DNA of 64,000 bases from Leifsonia sp. Root1293 (GTDB lineage: Bacteria > Actinomycetota > Actinomycetes > Actinomycetales > Microbacteriaceae): positions 1,828,602-1,892,601 of the forward strand of contig NZ_LMEH01000001.1 of assembly GCF_001425325.1 (NCBI RefSeq), read 5' to 3'. Position 1 is the first letter of the stretch, and each line of letters begins with the position of its first letter. Shown in pieces: positions 48,921 to 56,997 of the stretch. The notes beneath the pieces are model-generated. The model was not told where the DNA came from. It worked only from the letters and a program-made list of their open reading frames with translations, and made no database searches. The translations under genes were made by a program, and so were the position numbers.

Positions 48921-49859
48921 TCAGACGGCGGTCGGCACCACGACGACGGGCTGCGTCGTCGGCTGCGGGGAACCGCCTGCCGGCTCAACGGTGACTCCGA
49001 CGGCCGCTCCAGCACTCATGCTGCCCTCGAGCACGCGCCAGGTGGTTCCGTCGTCTCCGACGGTGAAGGTGCCTGCCGGAACCGCAGTCTCGCTGTCGAT
49101 GTACCAGAGCTCATAGGTCTGGTCTTCGGCGAGCGCCGGCATGCCGTCGACCATCACGGCCGAGCGTCCGAGTTCCTCGGACCACGTCAGAGTGACGGTT
49201 CCACCGCCGGAGACCTCGCCGGTCGCCTGCTGGGCATCCGAGGCGGCCGAGATGCTGGCGAGGTCGCGCTGGGCGCCCCATCCGTTCGGTCCGGGCCAGT
49301 TCACCCCGACGACGACGGCGGCGATGAGGACGACGGCGGCGGCAGCGGCGCCGATGAAGGCACCCGGGCGGGAGAACCAGCGCCGGTGGGCTGCGGCTTC
49401 TGCCCGGCCGACCGGAGGCGGCGTCACGGACGAGCCGGGGCTCGGAGCAGCGTCGGCATCAGTGGCCGACGGCGCGAGGGGCGCGCCCGGAGCGGGAGGG
49501 ACTGCAGTCAGAGTCGGAGGAGCGACGGAATCCGCGGCATCCGGAGCCGACAGCACGGCCGGGTCACCGACGTCGGGGGCGGCATCGGCGTCGTCCGCAG
49601 TGCGTGCGGGCAGCTGAGGCAGGCCGGCCAGTTGCGCCATGATGCTCGCCTTGAGGGCAGGCGGAGGGTCGACCGGCTGAACGCTGGAGCCGAGCAGGGC
49701 TGCGGTGTCAGCGAATCCGGCCGCCTCCTCGCGCAGCTGATCCGAGTCGAGGAGGGCACGCTCGTAGCGGGCGCGCTCGTCGGCGTCGACGGCGTCGAGG
49801 GCATAGGAGCCGCTCAGGGAGTTCTCGTCCCCCACGGGACTCTGGTCTCTCTCGCTCAT
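48921..49859 (-). CDS. rskA: anti-sigma-K factor RskA
   Basis: A 312-residue single-pass membrane protein. The cytoplasmic sigma-binding domain (~10-75, SGSYALDAVDADERARYERAL) lacks the zinc HxxxCxxC motif, as in RskA. A long Ala/Pro/Asp linker leads to one membrane helix (~168-188) and an extracytoplasmic RskA C-terminal domain (ELWYIDSETAVPAGTFTVGDDG). It holds SigK inactive until cleaved by membrane proteolysis. Its start overlaps the sigK stop as ATGA. The linker (about 90 residues) is longer than in mycobacteria. Confidence 0.9.
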   Translation of the reverse strand: MSERDQSPVGDENSLSGSYALDAVDADERARYERALLDSDQLREEAAGFADTAALLGSSVQPVDPPPALKASIMAQLAGLPQLPARTADDADAAPDVGDPAVLSAPDAADSVAPPTLTAVPPAPGAPLAPSATDADAAPSPGSSVTPPPVGRAEAAAHRRWFSRPGAFIGAAAAAVVLIAAVVVGVNWPGPNGWGAQRDLASISAASDAQQATGEVSGGGTVTLTWSEELGRSAVMVDGMPALAEDQTYELWYIDSETAVPAGTFTVGDDGTTWRVLEGSMSAGAAVGVTVEPAGGSPQPTTQPVVVVPTAV

Positions 49860-50452
49860 GCGGTCACCCCCAGTGCGTCTCTCAGACGGATCATCCCGTC
49901 GCGTATTCGGGTCTTCACTGTGCCGATCGGCACGCTCAGTTCATCGGCGATCTCGCTATGCGAGAAGCCGGAGTAGTAGGCCAACGACACGGCTTGGCGC
50001 TGCACATCCGTGAGCTCCGTGAGTGCGCGTTGAACACGTTCGTTCTCCACCCGCAGCTCTGCGGCCTCGCTCACCACGTCGGTGTCGATGGGAAGATCGC
50101 GGATGCCGATCCTGGTGTCGCGGTCACGCGAGGCCTGGGCCGAGCGGATGCGGTCGACGGCGCGGCGGTGGGCGAGCGTGAACATCCAGGAGAGGGCACT
50201 GCCCCGCTCGGGCTGGAACCGCGCTGCGGACTGCCAGATCTCGAGAAACACCTCCTGCGTCACCTCCTCCGATTGCGCCGGGTCGACGACGAGCCGTCGA
50301 ATAAGTCCGAATAGCCGAGCCGATACCCCGTCGTAGAGTTCGCTGAAAGCACGCTGGTCTCCCGTGGCGACACGTTCCAGCAGCTCTTCCAGTGTGACGA
50401 CGGGAATTCCTATGTCGTCTTCACCGATCTCATGGGGCACGAGAACAAGCAT
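49856..50452 (-). CDS. sigK: ECF RNA polymerase sigma factor SigK
   Basis: A 198-residue ECF sigma factor. Region 2 (~25-95) includes [20 protein letters not shown] and [20 protein letters not shown], and region 4 (~140-192) includes [37 protein letters not shown]. RskA is encoded directly downstream with overlapping codons. There is no ribosome site before the ATG at 50452. A promoter-like motif ends only 8 bp upstream of it, which indicates a leaderless, probably autoregulated mRNA. Confidence 0.92.
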   Translation of the reverse strand: MLVLVPHEIGEDDIGIPVVTLEELLERVATGDQRAFSELYDGVSARLFGLIRRLVVDPAQSEEVTQEVFLEIWQSAARFQPERGSALSWMFTLAHRRAVDRIRSAQASRDRDTRIGIRDLPIDTDVVSEAAELRVENERVQRALTELTDVQRQAVSLAYYSGFSHSEIADELSVPIGTVKTRIRDGMIRLRDALGVTA

Positions 50453-50459
50453 GTCAGGT

Positions 50460-50486
50460 GTTCGGTGTGATGCCGGTTTCGGATTG
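50460..50486 (-). promoter_or_regulatory. probable SigK-dependent promoter of sigK
   Basis: Leftward CAATCC (50486-50481), 15 bp, CCGAAC (50465-50460). The same box pair with the same spacing precedes the fasciclin gene. The start of transcription would fall at about 50453, directly at the sigK start codon (50452), so the mRNA is predicted to be leaderless. Confidence 0.6.
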
Positions 50487-50665
50487 CCGTCGATACGACG
50501 AGAAATCGGATGCCGTCAGGTCCGACATCGGTACGCCGATCGGGTTGAACCGGCACGGCGCCGCGGCCGACCGCCGGCTCCTTCGACTTCCACCCCTCTC
50601 CCGGATGCACCGAATGTGCGGATCACGCCGGATTCCCAGCTTCGAAAAACTTTCCGGACTTTCTC

Positions 50666-50692
50666 CAATCCGCGCCCCACGGGGTTCCGAAT
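50666..50692 (+). promoter_or_regulatory. probable SigK-dependent promoter of the fasciclin gene
   Basis: CAATCC (50666-50671), 15 bp, CCGAAT (50687-50692). Matches the motif in front of sigK and resembles the mycobacterial SigK consensus as I remember it (CCATCC ... CCGAAT). Predicted start near 50699, giving a leader of about 60 nt with AAGGAGAAG before the ATG. Confidence 0.6.
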
Positions 50693-50760
50693 GCCCTCCT
50701 GAAGGCACCACAGCAAGTGGAGCCGGCCGAACCCGGCCACCGATTCCAAGGAGAAGATCC

Positions 50761-51417
50761 ATGCGACTCACACGCACTTCACTCGCCGCCCTCTCGATCG
50801 TGGGCATCGCAGCCCTCGGCCTGACCGGTTGTTCGATGGGCGGCGGATCCGACGACTCGTCGTCGTCAAGCAGCCCCAGCTCGGAAGCCCCCATGACCGA
50901 GACCCCCGAGGCCATGGACCCCGCAGCCGACCTCGTCGGCTCCGGTTGCGCCGGCTACGCCGAGCAGGTTCCGGATGGCGCCGGCTCCGTCGCCGGAATG
51001 GCTGAGGACCCGGTGGCCGTCGCCGCCTCGAACAACCCGATCCTCACGACGCTCACCGCAGCCGTCTCGGGCGGGCTCAACCCCGACGTCAACCTGGTCG
51101 ACACGCTGAACGGCAGCGAGTTCACCGTCTTCGCTCCCGTCGACGACGCGTTCGCGAAGATCGACGCCGCCACGATCGAGTCGCTCAAGACCGACTCCGC
51201 CACGCTGACCAAGATCCTCACGTACCACGTGGTTCCCGGCCAGATCGCTCCTGACGACATCGACGGAACCCAGACCACGGTCGAGGGTGGAACCGTCGAG
51301 GTCACCGGCAGCGGCGACGACATCATGGTCAACGGCGCCAAGGTCATCTGCGGTGGCGTTCACACCGCCAACGCCACGGTGTACCTCATCGACTCCGTGC
51401 TGATGCCGCCGGCCTGA
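50761..51417 (+). CDS. fasciclin-domain surface lipoprotein (MPT70/MPT83-like)
   Basis: A 218-residue secreted lipoprotein. The lipobox LTGC puts the anchor on C24; a Ser/Glu-rich linker leads to a single fasciclin (FAS1) domain with [30 protein letters not shown] and [10 protein letters not shown] (H1 and H2 boxes), plus one cysteine pair (GCAGY and VICGG) that could form the fold-bridging disulfide seen in MPT70. FAS1 domains mediate adhesion. MPT70 and MPT83 are SigK targets in mycobacteria, and here the gene lies directly beside sigK with a shared promoter motif. Confidence 0.92.
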   Translation: MRLTRTSLAALSIVGIAALGLTGCSMGGGSDDSSSSSSPSSEAPMTETPEAMDPAADLVGSGCAGYAEQVPDGAGSVAGMAEDPVAVAASNNPILTTLTAAVSGGLNPDVNLVDTLNGSEFTVFAPVDDAFAKIDAATIESLKTDSATLTKILTYHVVPGQIAPDDIDGTQTTVEGGTVEVTGSGDDIMVNGAKVICGGVHTANATVYLIDSVLMPPA

Positions 51418-51433
51418 TGATCCGGTGAAGAGG

Positions 51434-51466
51434 GAACGGCCCGTCTCCAATGGAGGCGGGCCGTTC
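51434..51466 (+). terminator. fasciclin gene terminator
   Basis: GAACGGCCCG-T-CTCCA pairs with TGGAG-G-CGGGCCGTTC around a single A (plus one T/G mismatch), followed by TTCGTG. It ends 17 bp after the stop codon. Confidence 0.8.
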
Positions 51467-51497
51467 TTCGTGTGTCGGTCGCTGAGGCGCACCGGCG

Positions 51498-51541
51498 GAT
51501 CTCGATACGCGTCCGACTCCGTCGGGCGCTACTCGATCACC
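51498..51541 (-). repeat. dispersed GATCGAGTAG-family repeat, single copy
   Basis: Leftward GGTGATCGAGTAGCGCCCGA followed by CGGAGTCGGACGCGTATCGAGATCC, the same layout as the third unit of the 493-609 array including its GCGTATCGAGATCC end. The ends form an imperfect palindrome. It lies 7 bp past the stop of the leftward epimerase gene. Confidence 0.75.
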
Positions 51542-51548
51542 GTCGAGT

Positions 51549-52472
51549 TCAGAACCCGCCGAAGCGGATGCCCCAGCTGATCTCCCACTCGTCGCCCGGG
51601 GCGAGCCAGCGCAGGCCCTTGCCCGAGTTGAAGGCGTCGGCCGGGGCCGTCATGGGCTCGATCGCGATGGCGGCGTCGCCCTCGCGGCCCGGGAACTGCC
51701 GTGTGGTGAAGACCTGCACGAATCCGAACTCGGGCTCCGACCACATCGAGACCGTGCGTCCGTCGGGTGCAGTGAGGGTGTGCACCACCTCGCCGTCGGT
51801 GGCGAAGGCCTCTCCCCAGGCGTCGTCGAGCTGAAGCTCGCTCACGCGCCGCGGGTCGCGCAGGTCCCACTCGGTTCCCTCGACGGGAACCTCGGCCGTC
51901 GGCAGCAGCCTGTCATCGACCTCGATGTGGCTCGCGGCAGAGAGCTGCAGGGTGAGCGAGTCTGTGGGCACGTCGCCGATGCGCAGGAACGGATGCGTTC
52001 CCACGGCCACGGGAGCCGACTCGTGTCCGAGGTTGCGCAGGTAGTGCGTCACCTTCAGCCCGTCGGAGACCAGTTCGTAGTGGACGGCGGTCTCGAGAAG
52101 GTAGGGGTAGCCATGCTGCGGGAAGACCGTCGCGGCGAGCGTGACCGAGTCCTGGGTGCGGTCGACCTCGCGGTACTCGGTGTAGCGCAGCAGGCCGTGG
52201 ATGGCGTTGTTCAGCTTGGGCTCGGTGATGTCCAGCTGCCGCTCGACCCCGTCGTGCTCCCACCGCCCATCGCGGATCCTGTTGGGCCACGGCACGAGAA
52301 CGATGCCGGCCCCGTAGGGCGGCGACGACTCCTCCGCGTAGGTCTCGACGAGGTCGACCCCGTCGAGACTCAGCTGACGGATGGCTGCAGCGAGGCCCGT
52401 GATCGTCGCGCGCAGCTCGCCGCTCGCTGTCCTCGTCTGCAACTCGTACTGCTCACCGGTGGGAAAGGTCAT
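51549..52472 (-). CDS. aldose 1-epimerase family protein
   Basis: A 307-residue beta-sandwich epimerase of the GalM family, which interconverts alpha and beta anomers of galactose so that GalK can use them. VLVPWPNRIRDGRW (the Arg box), NAIHGLLRY (catalytic His) and GTHPFLRIG are in place; the general acid Glu is expected in MTAPADAFNSG region or the adjacent EPM. It overlaps the end of the DeoR regulator (ATGA) and belongs to the galactose cluster. Confidence 0.88.
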   Translation of the reverse strand: MTFPTGEQYELQTRTASGELRATITGLAAAIRQLSLDGVDLVETYAEESSPPYGAGIVLVPWPNRIRDGRWEHDGVERQLDITEPKLNNAIHGLLRYTEYREVDRTQDSVTLAATVFPQHGYPYLLETAVHYELVSDGLKVTHYLRNLGHESAPVAVGTHPFLRIGDVPTDSLTLQLSAASHIEVDDRLLPTAEVPVEGTEWDLRDPRRVSELQLDDAWGEAFATDGEVVHTLTAPDGRTVSMWSEPEFGFVQVFTTRQFPGREGDAAIAIEPMTAPADAFNSGKGLRWLAPGDEWEISWGIRFGGF

Positions 52473-53320
52473 GCGGAAAGCCTAGAGCCGGCCGGCAGCA
52501 CGGCGAGACCCGCCTGCTCGAACTCGCCGAGGAGCACCGCCGGGGCAGCAGCATCCGTCACCAGGGTGTCGACCTCGTCGAGACGGGAGATCCGGGCCAG
52601 GTGCACCTCGCCCAGCTTCGATGAATCGGCCACGACGACGGCGCGACCGGCCGCCCTGATCATCGCGATCTTGACGGCCGCCTCCGGCAGGTTGGCGTTG
52701 GTGACGCCACGTTCGACGTCGACGCCGTTGCAGCCGATGAAGGCGATGTCTGCCCGCAGATCGGCGAGGATTCCCCGGGCCAACGGGTCTACGAGGGAGT
52801 GCTGCCGAGGCCGCAGAGTGCCACCCGTGAGCACGACCGTGAAGCGGGGGATGGCGCTCTCGAGCTCGAGGGCGATGCTCAGCCCATTGGTGAAGATCGT
52901 CACGTCGTCCAGGTCGCGGCGGGCACGCAACGACCGGGCCACCTGCAGCGTCGTCGTGCCGACGTCGAGGATGACGCTCTGCCCGCTGCTGACCAGGGCG
53001 GCGGCGGTCTGCCCGATGCTCTCCTTCGGTCCGGCGGAGGCTGCGAGTGCCTCCTCGAAGCTGGGCTCGCGCTCCGGGCGTCGGGCGATGGCCGTGGCAG
53101 CGGCATCCGTCGACGGAACGGCTCCCCCGTGAACGCGCCTGATGAGGCCCTCGCGCTCCAGCTGGTCGAGATCGGCGCGGGCGGTGACGTCTGTGACGCC
53201 GAAGGCGACGGCCAGGTCGCGCACCCTCACGAAGCCGCGGTCGGCGACGAGGGCCGCAGCGCGGTTGCGGCGAATGCCGGCCGGCACCGAGTTGCCGATG
53301 TCGCGATCGGTCGAGGTCAT
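52469..53320 (-). CDS. DeoR/GlpR-family transcriptional repressor (galactose genes)
   Basis: A 283-residue repressor. The N-terminal winged helix-turn-helix (VRVRDLAVAFGVTDVTARADLDQLEREGLIRRVHGGAV, ~30-70) precedes a sugar-phosphate-binding domain of the phosphosugar-isomerase type, with ILDVGTTTLQVA and GCNGVDVERG as ligand loops. It is divergent from galT-galK and translationally coupled to the epimerase, so galactose metabolism is the likely target. Galactose 1-phosphate or another phosphorylated hexose is the likely inducer (inference). Confidence 0.88.
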   Translation of the reverse strand: MTSTDRDIGNSVPAGIRRNRAAALVADRGFVRVRDLAVAFGVTDVTARADLDQLEREGLIRRVHGGAVPSTDAAATAIARRPEREPSFEEALAASAGPKESIGQTAAALVSSGQSVILDVGTTTLQVARSLRARRDLDDVTIFTNGLSIALELESAIPRFTVVLTGGTLRPRQHSLVDPLARGILADLRADIAFIGCNGVDVERGVTNANLPEAAVKIAMIRAAGRAVVVADSSKLGEVHLARISRLDEVDTLVTDAAAPAVLLGEFEQAGLAVLPAGSRLSA

Positions 53321-53349
53321 CCGCCCATTGTTCCCGGTTTTGCTTTGCC

Positions 53350-53364
53350 TTTGCAATGCGCAAA
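53350..53364. promoter_or_regulatory. candidate DeoR operator in the galT-deoR gap
   Basis: TTTGC-AATGC-GCAAA is a perfect 5+5 palindrome midway between the two divergent start codons. It is preceded by a TTTTGCTTTGCC run that repeats the TTTGC half-site. GlpR/DeoR regulators bind AT-rich palindromes of this size. Confidence 0.5.
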
Positions 53365-53407
53365 TGAACTTGTTTCGTAAACGCAAGCCGCGTATCGTGA
53401 GCCTGTC

Positions 53408-54622
53408 ATGACAGAGCCTGCAGCCTTCACAGCCGACCCTCGCATCCGTCGCCTCGAGCACTCGCTCGCCGACGGCCGAGAACTCATCTACTTCGATGAC
53501 GCCGACACGACGCTCTCCGCGGAGCGTGCGCCCGACCTGCGCGAGCTCGACCCGCGGCCGGCCACGGCGACGATGCGCCAGGACGCGCTCACCGGAGAGT
53601 GGATCTCCATCGCGGCCGCACGCCAGAACCGCGTGTTCCTGCCGCCGGCCGATCTCGACCCGCTCGCCCCGCAGAAGCCGGGCAACCCGTCCGAGATCCC
53701 CAGCATCTACGACGTGGCCGTCTTCGAGAACAAGTCCCCGTCGTTCGGCCCAGAGCTGGCGACGGATGCCGACCCCGACGCCCTCGCCGAGCTCTCGGCG
53801 GTGGGCATCGGCCGCACCCGCACCTCCATCGGCCGGTGCGAAGTGGTCTGCTTCAGCCCGGAGCACGCCGGATCGTTCGGAACCCTGAGCGTCTCCCGCG
53901 CACGCACCGTGATCGAGGCGTGGGCGGATCGCACCGCCGCCCTCTCGGCGCTGCCCGGTATCGAGCAGGTGTTCCCGTTCGAGAACCGGGGCGAGGCGAT
54001 CGGCGTCACGCTGCAGCATCCGCACGGCCAGATCTACTCGTACCCGTACGTCACTCCCCGGACGACGCGACTGCTCGAGTCGATCGAACGCTACGGTCCC
54101 GGCCTGTTCGCAGACCTTCTCGCCAGCGAGCAGTCTGGCGACCGGCTGCTGCTGCAGGGCGAACACTGGAGCGCGTTCGTGCCGTTCGCCGCGCGCTGGC
54201 CCATCGAGGTGCACCTGCTGCCGCACCGGCACGTCCCCGACTTCGCCGCCACGACGCTCGAGGAGCGCGACGAGCTGGCCCGGCTCTACCTGCGGCTGCT
54301 CCGCGGCATCGACGCGCTCTACGAGACGCCGACGCCCTACATCGCCGCCTGGCACCAGGCGCCGGTGAATGTCGGGCGCGACGACATCAGGCTGATGCTC
54401 CAGGTGACCAGCCCCCGTCGGGCAGCAGACAAGTTGAAGTTCCTCGCCGGATCCGAGGCCGCCATGGGCGCCTGGATCGGCGACGTGACGCCCGAGCAGC
54501 AGGCTCGGAGTATCCGCGAGGCTATCGCCAGGGCTGACGCGGCAACACCGATCGATGCGGCGGATGCGGCATCCGGCGCCGTCGAGCACGGAACATCCGC
54601 ATCGCACGAGGAAGAGATCTGA
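53408..54622 (+). CDS. galT: galactose-1-phosphate uridylyltransferase
   Basis: A 404-residue GalT that exchanges UMP between UDP-glucose and galactose 1-phosphate. The uridylylated histidine is H206 in LQHPHGQIYSYP, and the N-terminal zinc/substrate residues include GEWISIAAARQNR. The C-terminal part has WHQAPVNVGRD and an Ala/Asp-rich tail. It is translationally coupled to galK (TGATG). No galE is present in the window; UDP-glucose recycling must use a distant gene. Confidence 0.95.
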   Translation: MTEPAAFTADPRIRRLEHSLADGRELIYFDDADTTLSAERAPDLRELDPRPATATMRQDALTGEWISIAAARQNRVFLPPADLDPLAPQKPGNPSEIPSIYDVAVFENKSPSFGPELATDADPDALAELSAVGIGRTRTSIGRCEVVCFSPEHAGSFGTLSVSRARTVIEAWADRTAALSALPGIEQVFPFENRGEAIGVTLQHPHGQIYSYPYVTPRTTRLLESIERYGPGLFADLLASEQSGDRLLLQGEHWSAFVPFAARWPIEVHLLPHRHVPDFAATTLEERDELARLYLRLLRGIDALYETPTPYIAAWHQAPVNVGRDDIRLMLQVTSPRRAADKLKFLAGSEAAMGAWIGDVTPEQQARSIREAIARADAATPIDAADAASGAVEHGTSASHEEEI

Positions 54623-55782
54623 TGGCCGACCTGCACACCAGCGTGACGGAGCACTTCACCCAGCTGTACGGGCGCCGTCCGTCGGGGATCTGGTCTGCTC
54701 CGGGCCGCGTCAACCTGATCGGCGAGCACACCGACTACAACGCCGGTTTCGTGTTCCCGTTCGCGATCAACCGCCGCACGGTCCTGGCGCTCGCACCGCG
54801 CGAGGACCGCATCCTGCGGGTGGCATCGGCGTTCTCGACGGAGCCCGTTTCGATCTCGCTCGATGACCTGGCGCCCGAGGCTCTGCACGGCTGGTCGGCG
54901 TATCCGCTCGGCGTCGCCTGGGCGCTCGGCCAGTTCGGGGCGCCGCTCGACTCCCTCAGCGGAGCCGACGTGTACCTCGACTCCGAGGTTCCCGTCGGGG
55001 CCGGCCTGTCATCGTCGGCCGCCATCGAGAGCGCCATGGCCGTTGCCCTGAAGGACGTCTGGCACCTCGACTTCGACCGCCGCACCCTCGCCAGGGTGGG
55101 GCAGCTCGCCGAGAACCGCGCCGTCGGAGCACCGACCGGCATCATGGACCAGTCCGCCTCCCTGCTCGGGCGAGCGGATGCCGGGGTCTTCCTCGACTGC
55201 CGCTCGTTCGAGTCCGAAGTCATTCCCCTCGGCTTCGACACCGCCGGTCTCGAGGTGCTCGTGATCGACACCAAGGTGAGCCACGCCCACTCGACGGGCG
55301 GCTATGCGGCCCGCCGCGCCTCGTGCGAGGCCGGTGCCCGAGCCCTCGGAGCAGACACCCTGCGCGACGTGCAGATGAGCGACCTCGCGCGGGCCGCAGA
55401 GATCCTCGATGACGAGACCTTCCGTCGCGTTCGCCATGTCGTCACCGAGAACCAGCGGGTGCTCGACACCGTGCGCACCCTCCGCTCCGAGGGGCCCAGC
55501 GCCATCGGCGAACTGCTCGACGCGTCGCATGCCTCGATGCGCGACGACTTCGAGATCTCGACGCCGGAGCTCGACCTCGCCGTCGAGGCATCCCGGGCCG
55601 CCGGAGCCGTCGGTGCTCGCATGACCGGCGGAGGGTTCGGTGGTGCAGCCATCGCCCTGGTGGCGGATGCCGACCTTCCGGCCGTGCGCGCTGCCGTGCT
55701 GGCCGCCTTCGCTGCAGCCGGCTACACCGCGCCCGAGCTGTTCACGGTGCGAGCGGCGCAGGGAGCCGCGCGCGAGGAGTAG
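54622..55782 (+). CDS. galK: galactokinase
   Basis: A 386-residue GHMP kinase that phosphorylates alpha-D-galactose at C1. The signature PGRVNLIGEHTDYNAGFVFP (motif 1, ~33-52), the ATP loop VPVGAGLSSSAAIESA (motif 2) and the C-terminal ARMTGGGFGGAAIAL (motif 3) are all present. It is the second gene of the galT-galK operon. The transcript ends shortly before the convergent YbaK gene; no clear terminator is seen in the 24-bp gap. Confidence 0.97.
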   Translation: MADLHTSVTEHFTQLYGRRPSGIWSAPGRVNLIGEHTDYNAGFVFPFAINRRTVLALAPREDRILRVASAFSTEPVSISLDDLAPEALHGWSAYPLGVAWALGQFGAPLDSLSGADVYLDSEVPVGAGLSSSAAIESAMAVALKDVWHLDFDRRTLARVGQLAENRAVGAPTGIMDQSASLLGRADAGVFLDCRSFESEVIPLGFDTAGLEVLVIDTKVSHAHSTGGYAARRASCEAGARALGADTLRDVQMSDLARAAEILDDETFRRVRHVVTENQRVLDTVRTLRSEGPSAIGELLDASHASMRDDFEISTPELDLAVEASRAAGAVGARMTGGGFGGAAIALVADADLPAVRAAVLAAFAAAGYTAPELFTVRAAQGAAREE

Positions 55783-55806
55783 GCGCGCCTCTCGTTCGGA
55801 CGAGCG

Positions 55807-56295
55807 TCAGCCCTCGGCCGGCGCCACCACGGCCGATGGCTCGCCGCCGGTGATGCGCACCAGCTCCGCGAACGTGGTCGGGAACACCGTGTGCGCGTGG
55901 CCTGCTGCCGCCCACACGGTGTCGTGGTCGGCGAGCGCCGTGTCGACGATCGTGCGCACCGGCGCCGGATGCCCCACCGGCGCGACGCCGCCGATCGTCT
56001 GGCCCGTCGCATCCTTCACCTGTTCCTTCGTGGCGCGGGCGACGGTGCCGCCGAGCCTCGCCCCGAGCCACTCGGTGTCCACCCGGTGCGCGCCGGAGGT
56101 CAGAACGAGGAGCGGTCTCCCGTCGAGGGTGAAGACGAGCGAGTTGGCGATGGCGCCGACGCTGGTGCCGATGGCGTCGGCTGCCGCCTGAGCCGTGGGC
56201 GTCGCCACGTCGAACCAGGTGACGTCGGGGGTGAGACCGTGTTCGGCCAGGGCGGCGCGCACGCGCTCGACCGCCGGGTGAGAGGTGTCGACCAT
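55807..56295 (-). CDS. YbaK/EbsC-family aminoacyl-tRNA deacylase
   Basis: A 162-residue single-domain protein. The catalytic lysine region is in FTLDGRPLLVLTSGAHRVD and the conserved GGVAPVGHP turn is present, which defines the trans-editing YbaK/ProX group. It would hydrolyse mischarged tRNA such as Cys-tRNA-Pro; the exact aminoacyl specificity cannot be read from the sequence. The ATG is at 56295. Confidence 0.88.
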   Translation of the reverse strand: MVDTSHPAVERVRAALAEHGLTPDVTWFDVATPTAQAAADAIGTSVGAIANSLVFTLDGRPLLVLTSGAHRVDTEWLGARLGGTVARATKEQVKDATGQTIGGVAPVGHPAPVRTIVDTALADHDTVWAAAGHAHTVFPTTFAELVRITGGEPSAVVAPAEG

Positions 56296-56417
56296 GTCGC
56301 CACCCTAGGGCGCTCGCCCCGAGTCGCCCAAATGTGTCGCATCCGCGCGCTGATCGGGGCTCTGAGGCGACGAAAGCGGGCGAGTCGGGCTTGGGTAGGG
56401 CTGGGTAGGGTGGGGGC

Positions 56418-56954
56418 GTGAGCATCGACGAGCTGGCTGTCATCAGGGAGCTGCCGGGTATCGGCCGCCCCTCCATCGCCGCGACCGCCTTCGTGGCCGC
56501 CGGCGCCGTGATCGTCGGCGACGTCTCCCTGAGCGAGCGCTCGAGCGTCTGGTACAACGCCGTGCTGCGGGCCGACGGCGCCCCGATCGTGCTCGGAGCG
56601 GGCTCCAACCTTCAGGACACCGTCGTCTGCCACGTCGACGCCGGCTTTCCGCTCACGATCGGAGCCAACGTCTCCGTGGGGCACGGTGCCGTGCTGCACG
56701 GCTGCACCGTCGGAGACGACAGCCTGATCGGCATGTCGGCCACAGTGCTGAACGGCGCGGTGATCGGCGCAGGATCCCTCGTCGCCGCCGGCGCGGTCGT
56801 GCTCGAGGGAACCGAGGTGCCTCCGGGATCACTGGTCGCCGGAGTGCCAGCCAAGGTGCGCCGGGAGCTGACGGATGACGAACGCCAGGGCATCCGCACC
56901 AACGCAGAGCACTACCTCCGCCACGTCGGCGAACACACCGCCGCGCTCGACTGA
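56418..56954 (+). CDS. gamma-carbonic anhydrase-like left-handed beta-helix protein
   Basis: A 178-residue hexapeptide-repeat protein. The repeats (VGDVSL, IGANVSVGHGAVLHGC, VGDDSLIGMSATVLNGAVIG) form a left-handed beta-helix, and H72 plus the H89-x4-H94 pair are the metal-ligand pattern of gamma-class carbonic anhydrases. A C-terminal helix caps the helix. Bacterial relatives such as YrdA bind metal, but carbonic anhydrase activity is often weak. It starts with GTG at 56418 after GGTGGGGG. It borders the nonulosonic acid cluster but is on the opposite strand. Confidence 0.88.
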   Translation: MSIDELAVIRELPGIGRPSIAATAFVAAGAVIVGDVSLSERSSVWYNAVLRADGAPIVLGAGSNLQDTVVCHVDAGFPLTIGANVSVGHGAVLHGCTVGDDSLIGMSATVLNGAVIGAGSLVAAGAVVLEGTEVPPGSLVAGVPAKVRRELTDDERQGIRTNAEHYLRHVGEHTAALD

Positions 56955-56997
56955 TCGCTGACTGACCGCGCTCGCTCGACTGCGGTTGCCCGGTCGC

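Noticed and set aside
50594-50620. Second CCACCC...CCGAAT pair before the fasciclin gene
   Set aside because: Spacing (14 bp) and the -35-like box differ from the pair shared with sigK.
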